64,000 nt of DNA. Source: Pantoea phytobeneficialis (GTDB lineage: Bacteria; Pseudomonadota; Gammaproteobacteria; Enterobacterales; Enterobacteriaceae). A program made the translations under genes and the position numbers. The stretch covers positions 458,322-522,321 of the forward strand of contig NZ_CP024636.1 in NCBI RefSeq assembly GCF_009728735.1, given 5' to 3'. Under the pieces are notes generated by a model. That model did no database searches. It saw nothing but the letters and a program-made list of their open reading frames with translations, and had not been told where the DNA came from. Below are positions 58,746 through 64,000 of this stretch, piece by piece (position 1 is the stretch's first letter; each line of letters starts with the position of its first letter).

Positions 58746-59093
58746 ATGCGGATTAACCTCTTGCTCGGACTGGCAGTCGGTAGCTTGCTGCTGGCGGGTT
58801 GCAGCAGCTCAAATCAACTGAGTGCTGGCGGCGAGCGCGTAACTTTCGTCGATCAGCAACCGGGCAGCGAATGTCAGCTTCTGGGAAATGTCACCGGTTC
58901 ACAGAGTAACTGGTTGAGTGGTTCCGGTGGTGAAGGCAGTTCACTGCGCGGCGCGGCCAACGATCTGCGCAACCGTGCGGCAGAAATGGGCGGCAACACC
59001 ATTTATGGCGCGACCAGCCCGACGCAGAACCTGCTGTCTGCGTTTGCCCCGCTCGACAGCAAAATGACCGGCCAGGTTTACAAGTGCCCATAA
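58746..59093 (+). CDS. yjeI: DUF4156 lipoprotein YjeI
   Basis: The 115-residue protein starts MRINLLLGLAVGSLLLAGC with a lipobox (LLAGC) and has the mature pattern VTFVDQQPGSECQLLGNVTGSQ and ANDLRNRAAEMGGNTIYGAT, the DUF4156 family. Its role is unknown. GGGGA precedes ATG 58746, which is preferred to an ATG 12 bases upstream. It follows groL as in E. coli. The next gene, yjeJ in E. coli, is absent. Confidence 0.9.
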   Translation: MRINLLLGLAVGSLLLAGCSSSNQLSAGGERVTFVDQQPGSECQLLGNVTGSQSNWLSGSGGEGSSLRGAANDLRNRAAEMGGNTIYGATSPTQNLLSAFAPLDSKMTGQVYKCP

Positions 59094-59106
59094 TGGCATA
59101 GTATCC

Positions 59107-59181
59107 CGTAGCGGCGCGATTTATCGCGCAGGTTTTTTCCGGCAAAGCGCACGAGATTGTGCGATAAATCGCGCCGCTACG
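59107..59181. repeat. Inverted pair of the short palindromic intergenic repeat
   Basis: Copies at 59107-59130 and 59159-59181 face each other between the convergent yjeI and epmB genes. Confidence 0.85.
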
Positions 59182-59193
59182 GTTGGTTATTTG

Positions 59194-60222
59194 CTATTCC
59201 TGTCGTAACTGCAAATCGAGTGGTGTTTTACTCGGTTCTCCACCGATTTCTCGTGCCAGCTTCGGCACCATATATCCCGACACCATCGTCAGCAATTCGC
59301 GCACCAGCGCACGCGCTTCATCGTCCGGGACAAAGAAGTGCGCTGCGCCTTGCACCTTATCCAGTACGTGCAGGTAATAAGGCAGAATGCCAGCATCAAA
59401 GAGCGCGTTGCTGAGATCGGCCAACTGTTCCGCATTATCGTTAACGCCGCGCAGCAGAACGCTCTGGTTCAGCAGTGTGACACCCGCTCGCTTCAGCATT
59501 TGCATACCGTAGCGCAATTCCTCATCGATCTCCTGCGCATGGTTAATATGGCTCACCAGCAGCACCTGCAAACGGGTATTCGCCAGTAGCTGGCACAATC
59601 CCTCGGTGATGCGGGCCGGAATCACGACTGGCAGACGACTGTGAATGCGTAGACGTTTCAGATGCGGGATTCTCTCCAGCGCTGCAATCAACCATGCCAG
59701 CTCATGATCTTTCGCCATCAGCGGATCACCACCGGAGAAAATGATCTCGTCCAGTTCGGGGTGATCGGCAATGTAGTCAATGGCGGCCTGCCAGTTACGC
59801 TTATTGCCCTGATTGTCCTGATAAGGGAAGTGACGACGGAAGCAGTAGCGGCAATTGACGGCACAGCCGCCTTTTACCAACAACAGCGCGCGGTTTCTAT
59901 ACTTATGCAGTAAACCCGGCACCACGCTGCTTTGTTCATCCAGCGGGTCGGTGCTGTAACCGGGCGCATCATTGAATTCCTGACGGCTGGTTAACACTTG
60001 CAACAGTAGCGGGTCCTGCGCATCGCCGATTTTCATGCGCTGAATGAACGCTCGCGGCACGCGCAGGGCAAAAAGTCGCCTTGCTTCAGTGCCTTCAGCC
60101 AATTCGGCATGGTGCTCGAGAGCTAAAAGTTGCAGTAATTCAGCGGGATCGGTGACAACATCAGCAAGTTGCTGCAACCAATCTTCTCTGGAAGGGGGAT
60201 TTAGGGTTACAATGTGTGCCAT
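59194..60222 (-). CDS. epmB: EF-P (R)-beta-lysylation lysine 2,3-aminomutase EpmB
   Basis: The 342-residue radical-SAM protein has the cluster motif [15 protein letters not shown] (CxxxCxxC) and the KamA-type segments [46 protein letters not shown] and [18 protein letters not shown]. It converts lysine to (R)-beta-lysine for EpmA. It is divergent from efp; 41 bases separate the starts. The ribosome site is weak. Confidence 0.97.
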   Translation of the reverse strand: MAHIVTLNPPSREDWLQQLADVVTDPAELLQLLALEHHAELAEGTEARRLFALRVPRAFIQRMKIGDAQDPLLLQVLTSRQEFNDAPGYSTDPLDEQSSVVPGLLHKYRNRALLLVKGGCAVNCRYCFRRHFPYQDNQGNKRNWQAAIDYIADHPELDEIIFSGGDPLMAKDHELAWLIAALERIPHLKRLRIHSRLPVVIPARITEGLCQLLANTRLQVLLVSHINHAQEIDEELRYGMQMLKRAGVTLLNQSVLLRGVNDNAEQLADLSNALFDAGILPYYLHVLDKVQGAAHFFVPDDEARALVRELLTMVSGYMVPKLAREIGGEPSKTPLDLQLRQE

Positions 60223-60263
60223 TTTTTTGGCTATTACCAGTTCAATATTTACAGAGGGCCTTT

Positions 60264-60830
60264 ATGGCGACTTATCTTAGCAACGATTTTCGTTCCGGTC
60301 TTAAAATCATGTTCGAAGGCGAACCGTATGCCATCGAATCAAGTGAATTCGTTAAGCCGGGTAAAGGCCAGGCGTTTGCACGCGTAAAAATGCGTCGTCT
60401 GCTGACCGGTTCTCGCGTTGAGAAAACCTTCAAATCAACTGACTCTGCCGAAGGCGCAGACGTGGTTGATATGACCCTGCAATACTCATACAACGACGGT
60501 GACTTCTTCTACTTCATGCACCCGGAAAGCTTCGAGCAGTATCAGGTTGAAGCTAAGGTGCTGGACGACGTACAGAAGTGGTTGCAGGATAACGCCGATT
60601 GTATCGTTACCCTGTGGAACAACAAAGCCATTGCTGTTCAGCCGCCGAACTTCATCGAAGCTGAAGTTATCGAAACCGATCCAGGCCTGAAGGGTGATAC
60701 CGCAGGTACGGGTGGTAAGCCGGCTACGCTGGCAACTGGCGCCGTAGTTAAAGTGCCGTTGTTCGTGCAGATTGGCGAAGTGGTAAAAGTGGATACCCGC
60801 TCTGGCGAATACGTTTCTCGCGTAAAATAA
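60264..60830 (+). CDS. efp: Elongation factor P
   Basis: The 188-residue protein begins [20 protein letters not shown] and has the modified Lys34 in VKPGKGQAF. It prevents ribosome stalling at polyproline stretches after beta-lysylation by EpmA and EpmB. It is preceded by AGAGGG. It is followed by a terminator (60841-60866), then ecnA. Confidence 0.98.
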   Translation: MATYLSNDFRSGLKIMFEGEPYAIESSEFVKPGKGQAFARVKMRRLLTGSRVEKTFKSTDSAEGADVVDMTLQYSYNDGDFFYFMHPESFEQYQVEAKVLDDVQKWLQDNADCIVTLWNNKAIAVQPPNFIEAEVIETDPGLKGDTAGTGGKPATLATGAVVKVPLFVQIGEVVKVDTRSGEYVSRVK

Positions 60831-60840
60831 TCGTCAAATC

Positions 60841-60868
60841 AGGCGCATCCTTCGATGCGCCTTTTTTC
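60841..60868 (+). terminator. Terminator after efp
   Basis: AGGCGCATC (60841-60849) and GATGCGCCT (60854-60862) form a stem with a four-base loop and a T run. Confidence 0.92.
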
Positions 60869-60885
60869 TAAGTGAGTTCAGAATA

Positions 60886-61017
60886 ATGAAAAAGCTGGCA
60901 AAATTCGTCGCCTTTGCGTTGCTGGTCTCCTCGGCATTGAGTGCCTGCAACACCTTCCACGGCTTCGGCGAAGATGTCTCCCATTTGGGTGGCGCAATTT
61001 CACGAGCGGCAAAGTAA
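60886..61017 (+). CDS. ecnA: Entericidin A lipoprotein
   Basis: A 43-residue lipoprotein precursor, MKKLAKFVAFALLVSSALSAC, with lipobox LSAC, and a mature chain NTFHGFGEDVSHLGGAI. It is the antidote of the EcnAB toxin-antitoxin-like pair at the outer or inner membrane. It lies 102 bases ahead of ecnB. Confidence 0.93.
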   Translation: MKKLAKFVAFALLVSSALSACNTFHGFGEDVSHLGGAISRAAK

Positions 61018-61119
61018 GCGCCTACACATCTCCTTTTTCTGTGCCTGACACCGCAGCGTTGCGTTTAGGGACTATGCTTTAAAAGCTGTACTTTTACTGC
61101 AACCAAAAAGGATATTGTT

Positions 61120-61254
61120 ATGTTAAAGAAAAGTATTGTCGCGATTTTCTCCGTACTGGTGCTTTCCTCTCTGCTTTCTGCCTGCAACACCACCCGTGGT
61201 GTAGGGGAAGATGTAGAAGCAGGTGGCAAGGCGATTCAACGCAGCGCGCAGTAA
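61120..61254 (+). CDS. ecnB: Entericidin B lipoprotein
   Basis: A 44-residue lipoprotein precursor, [20 protein letters not shown], with lipobox LSAC, and a mature chain [20 protein letters not shown]. It is the bacteriolytic partner of EcnA, made in stationary phase in E. coli. AAGGA precedes the ATG; a terminator follows. Confidence 0.93.
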   Translation: MLKKSIVAIFSVLVLSSLLSACNTTRGVGEDVEAGGKAIQRSAQ

Positions 61255-61261
61255 TGTGTGA

Positions 61262-61293
61262 CCGGTGCGGAACGTGTTTCGTACCGGCTTTTC
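61262..61293 (+). terminator. Terminator after ecnB
   Basis: CCGGTGCG (61262-61269) pairs with CGTACCGG (61280-61287), one G-T pair, and CTTTTCTT follows. Confidence 0.8.
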
Positions 61294-61453
61294 TTATATC
61301 CCGACTTTATCCCAAACATTCCCTCCTCCTGTCGTTGCTGCTGTTAAACCGCCTGACCCTATGGTGATATTGAGGGTGTAAGCGTGGCGGCGTTGTCTGT
61401 CATCGCCAATACGGGTAGACTTCCACCCCTTATCTGTATAAGGAGTCATCAAC

Positions 61454-62431
61454 ATGAGCGAAACGGCAAGCTGGCAGCCGAGCGCACCCATTGCCAATTT
61501 GTTGAAACGTGCCGCTATCATGGCGGAAATCAGACGTTTCTTTGCCGATCGCGGCGTGCTGGAGGTCGATACCCCGGCGATGAGCCAGGCGACCATCACT
61601 GACATCCATCTGGTACCTTTCCAGACGCGTTTTGTTGGCCCAGGTGCCAGCGAAGGTCGCGATCTCTGGCTGATGACCAGCCCGGAATACCATATGAAAC
61701 GCCTGCTGGCTGCGGGCAGTGGTCCGATTTATCAGCTGGGCCGGAGCTTCCGCAATGAGGAAGCCGGACGCCATCACAACCCTGAATTCACCATGCTGGA
61801 GTGGTATCGTCCCCATTATGATATGTACCGGCTGATGAATGAGGTTGATGATCTGCTGCAACAAGTGCTGGAGTGCGATAGCGCGGAGTCCCTCTCGTAC
61901 CAGCAGGCATTTATTCGTCATCTGGAGCTGGACCCGTTATCTGCTGATAAAGCGCAACTGCGCGAAGCGGCGGAGAAGCTGGGCGATGGCGAGCTGGCGC
62001 GTGATGAAGACGATCGTGACACCTTATTGCAACTGCTGTTTATGCTGGGTGTTGAACCTAAGATTGGCATCGATAAGCCAACCTTCGTTTATCACTTCCC
62101 GGCCAGCCAGGCGGCACTGGCAGAGATCAGTACCGAAGATCACCGCGTCGCGGAGCGTTTTGAGGTGTATTACAAAGGGGTCGAGTTGGCGAACGGTTTC
62201 CGTGAGTTAACCGACAGCCGTGAACAACGTCAGCGTTTTGAGCAGGATAACCGCCGTCGCGCGGCGCGTGGACTGCCACAGCATCCGATCGATACCAACC
62301 TGCTGGATGCGTTGAAGCACGGGATGCCGGCCTGTTCAGGCGTGGCGTTGGGCGTGGACCGTTTGATTATGCTGGCGCTGAAAGCCAACTCGTTGAGCGA
62401 AGTGATCGCTTTCCCGGTCGACCGCTGCTAG
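61454..62431 (+). CDS. epmA: EF-P lysine lysyltransferase EpmA (GenX/PoxA)
   Basis: The 325-residue class II lysyl-tRNA synthetase-like enzyme has motif 2 [20 protein letters not shown], motif 3 [12 protein letters not shown] and the activation region [15 protein letters not shown]. It attaches beta-lysine to Lys34 of EF-P. AAGGAG precedes the ATG. Together with efp and epmB it completes the EF-P modification pathway in one 4-kb stretch. Confidence 0.97.
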   Translation: MSETASWQPSAPIANLLKRAAIMAEIRRFFADRGVLEVDTPAMSQATITDIHLVPFQTRFVGPGASEGRDLWLMTSPEYHMKRLLAAGSGPIYQLGRSFRNEEAGRHHNPEFTMLEWYRPHYDMYRLMNEVDDLLQQVLECDSAESLSYQQAFIRHLELDPLSADKAQLREAAEKLGDGELARDEDDRDTLLQLLFMLGVEPKIGIDKPTFVYHFPASQAALAEISTEDHRVAERFEVYYKGVELANGFRELTDSREQRQRFEQDNRRRAARGLPQHPIDTNLLDALKHGMPACSGVALGVDRLIMLALKANSLSEVIAFPVDRC

Positions 62432-62440
62432 TAGACGATC

Positions 62441-62513
62441 CGTAGCGGCGGGATTTATCGCGCAATGTCGTGCGCAACGCCGAAATAAACGCGCGATAAA
62501 TCGTACCGCTACA
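62441..62513. repeat. Inverted pair of the short palindromic intergenic repeat
   Basis: Copies at 62441-62464 and 62490-62513, with single-base changes, lie between the convergent epmA and degS genes. Confidence 0.8.
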
Positions 62514-62517
62514 ACCA

Positions 62518-63579
62518 TCAATTACCGCTTTGCGGGAATTCCTCGATAGTCACCGGCAGACTCATCTTCTGCTCGTTGCGCAGCACCTGCACATCAATCA
62601 CGGATCCGGGGCGAATCTCCGCTACCTGGTCCATGGTTTCCTGCGCGGAAACCGCCGGTTTACCATTGACGCTAAGCAGGACATCGTTAGCCTGAATCCC
62701 GGCCCGATCAGCAGGACCACCCGGCGTCACATCGCTGACAATAATGCCCTGCACGCGATCCAGGCTGCTGCCCTGACCATGTAACGGCGGCAGTTCACGT
62801 CCGGTAATGCCGATATATCCACGGATCACCCGGCCATCACGAATCAGTTTATCCATGATTTTAGTCGCCAGTGCCGTCGGAATGGCAAAACCAATCCCTT
62901 CCGGCGTCTCGCCATCGTTGCTTTTATCAAACGTCAGGGTGTTGATCCCCATCAGTTCGCCCAGCGAGTTGATCAGTGCGCCACCTGAGTTGCCCTGGTT
63001 GATCGAGGCATCGGTTTGCAGGAAGTTCTGACGGCCGGAAGAACTGAGGCCGACGCGACCGGTGGCGCTAATGATACCCTGCGTCACGGTCTGTCCGAGG
63101 TTGTAAGGGTTGCCGATAGCCATCACCACGTCGCCAATGTGGGGCACGCGTTTAGCGTTAATCGGGATCACCGGCAGATTGGTGGCACTGATTTTCAGCA
63201 CTGCCAGGTCGGTCATGGCATCGGAACCGACCAGCGTCGCTTCAAAGAAACGGCCATCCTGTAACGCGACGATAATCTGGTCAGCGTTATTGATGACGTG
63301 TTTGTTGGTAAGAATGTAGCCTTTTCCGTTCATGATCACGCCGGAACCCAGCGTGGTGATACCGCGATTGTTGTTGCCATGCGCGCTACGGTTATAGACG
63401 TTGACCACCGCAGGCACAGCACGACGCACACCCTGGTTAAAGCTGAAGGGTGCTTCATCATTGCTGCTGTCATGTTCAATCAGGGCACTGGTGCCCATGC
63501 GGAGTGTAGGGATCGCTGCCAGCAAAATGCCCGCAACGATCAGGCCCATCACCACAGAACGCAAAAGTTTAAGAAACAT
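62518..63579 (-). CDS. degS: Inner-membrane serine protease DegS
   Basis: The 353-residue protein has a single N-terminal membrane anchor (MFLKLLRSVVMGLIVAGILL), a trypsin-like domain with His in ITNKHVINNADQI, Asp in DLAVLK and Ser in INQGNSGGAL, and one PDZ domain. It cleaves the anti-sigma factor RseA to release sigma-E during envelope stress. It is 86 bases downstream of degQ, with a terminator between them, and is transcribed in the same direction. Confidence 0.96.
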   Translation of the reverse strand: MFLKLLRSVVMGLIVAGILLAAIPTLRMGTSALIEHDSSNDEAPFSFNQGVRRAVPAVVNVYNRSAHGNNNRGITTLGSGVIMNGKGYILTNKHVINNADQIIVALQDGRFFEATLVGSDAMTDLAVLKISATNLPVIPINAKRVPHIGDVVMAIGNPYNLGQTVTQGIISATGRVGLSSSGRQNFLQTDASINQGNSGGALINSLGELMGINTLTFDKSNDGETPEGIGFAIPTALATKIMDKLIRDGRVIRGYIGITGRELPPLHGQGSSLDRVQGIIVSDVTPGGPADRAGIQANDVLLSVNGKPAVSAQETMDQVAEIRPGSVIDVQVLRNEQKMSLPVTIEEFPQSGN

Positions 63580-63627
63580 GGTGTTAGTTTAAGCCAGATA
63601 AGATCGCAGGGCAGAATAACATGAGAA

Positions 63628-63655
63628 AGACGGACAAACACCTGCTTGTCCGTCT
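63628..63655 (-). terminator. Terminator between degQ and degS
   Basis: AGACGGACAA (63628-63637) pairs with TTGTCCGTCT (63646-63655); on the minus strand the following T residues are TTCTC, so its strength is moderate. Confidence 0.7.
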
Positions 63656-63665
63656 GTTGAGATGA

Positions 63666-64000
63666 TTATCGCAATAGCAGGTAGATACTTTCGTCGCCGC
63701 GCACTACATTCAACGCCAGCACAGGTGGTTTTGTCTCCAGCACTTTGCGCATTTCCGCCAGGCTCTCCACCCGGTTACGGTTCACGCCAACGATCACATC
63801 ATCTTTTTGCAGACCAACCTGTTCCGCTGGTGTGCCTTTTTCGATGGTGTCGACTTTCACGCCTTTATCACCGGTCTTGGTGGTGCCATCACTGAGGGTG
63901 GCGCCCTGGAGGGCCGGGGAGAGTAGCTGAGCGCTGGCGGTGGTTTGCGCGCTCTGATCCAGCGTGACGTTGACACTGATTGGCTTACCGTCACGCAGCA
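63666..64000 (-). CDS. degQ: Periplasmic serine protease DegQ, C-terminal part (partial)
   Basis: The frame runs from the window edge to the TAA at 63666-63668 (111 codons). It contains the end of the first PDZ domain and all of the second: a linker LSPALQGATLSDG, then VKVDTIEKGTPAEQVGLQKDDVIVGVNR and LALNVVRGDESIYLLLR at the C-terminus, as in DegQ/DegP. The protease domain is beyond the window. DegQ degrades or chaperones misfolded proteins in the periplasm. It precedes degS. Confidence 0.9.
   Translation of the reverse strand, partial: LRDGKPISVNVTLDQSAQTTASAQLLSPALQGATLSDGTTKTGDKGVKVDTIEKGTPAEQVGLQKDDVIVGVNRNRVESLAEMRKVLETKPPVLALNVVRGDESIYLLLR

Overview
The window is chromosomal DNA from a gamma-proteobacterium of the order Enterobacterales, most likely Erwiniaceae (Pantoea or a close relative). 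This is an inference from gene content and order. The right end carries the order tRNA-Phe, yjdC, dsbD, cutA, dcuA, aspA, fxsA, groS, groL, yjeI, epmB, efp, ecnA, ecnB, epmA, which is the E. coli layout with a few genes missing. The left three quarters is accessory, dominated by substrate-specific catabolic and transport operons typical of plant- or soil-associated enterobacteria.

Layout. 1-9.3 kb: sugar/inositol-type catabolism, with the end of a Gfo/Idh/MocA dehydrogenase, a hydroxypyruvate-isomerase-like TIM barrel, a periplasmic sugar-binding protein, two further TIM-barrel isomerases, a second Gfo/Idh/MocA dehydrogenase and a LacI regulator. Embedded in it are a YncE-like beta-propeller lipoprotein, YghU and a DUF1330 protein. 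9.4-19.1 kb: 5-oxoproline/amino-acid use, with pxpB-pxpC-pxpA behind an amino-acid binding protein, a class I aminotransferase, a LysR regulator, a biotinyl-domain protein that lacks its lysine, an SDR dehydrogenase and two permeases plus an ATPase. 19.4-22.5 kb: an EamA transporter, an RraA-family aldolase and a NanT-like MFS transporter. 22.8-27.3 kb: a split beta-glucoside (bgl) system with two antiterminator/terminator leaders.

27.4-37.4 kb: a LysR gene divergent from a tightly packed operon. It encodes a Rieske-type reductase, a cytosine-deaminase-like amidohydrolase, a RidA-like protein, a creatininase-family amidohydrolase, an NMT1/THI5-type ABC importer, an FAD-linked oxidase and an OprD-type porin. 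It looks like a complete uptake and ring-opening pathway for an unidentified N-heterocycle and is the best candidate here for an undescribed system. 37.4-41.8 kb: an OtsA paralogue with a destroyed active site, divergent from kup, then a DUF2913-like gene. 41.8-43.1 kb: an AT-rich gene-poor stretch with one possible 52-residue membrane peptide. 43.1-49.1 kb: cydA-cydB-cydD-cydC of the cyanide-insensitive (short Q-loop) type. 49.8 kb: tRNA-Phe, which marks the start of the conserved core. 62.5-64 kb: degS and the 3' part of degQ.

Two intergenic repeat families punctuate the window. One is a short palindrome (core GTAGCGGCGCGATTTATCGCGC), seen singly or as inverted pairs at about ten intergenic sites. 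The other is a longer element with CCCTCACCC...GGGTGAGGG ends enclosing short tandem repeats, seen twice.
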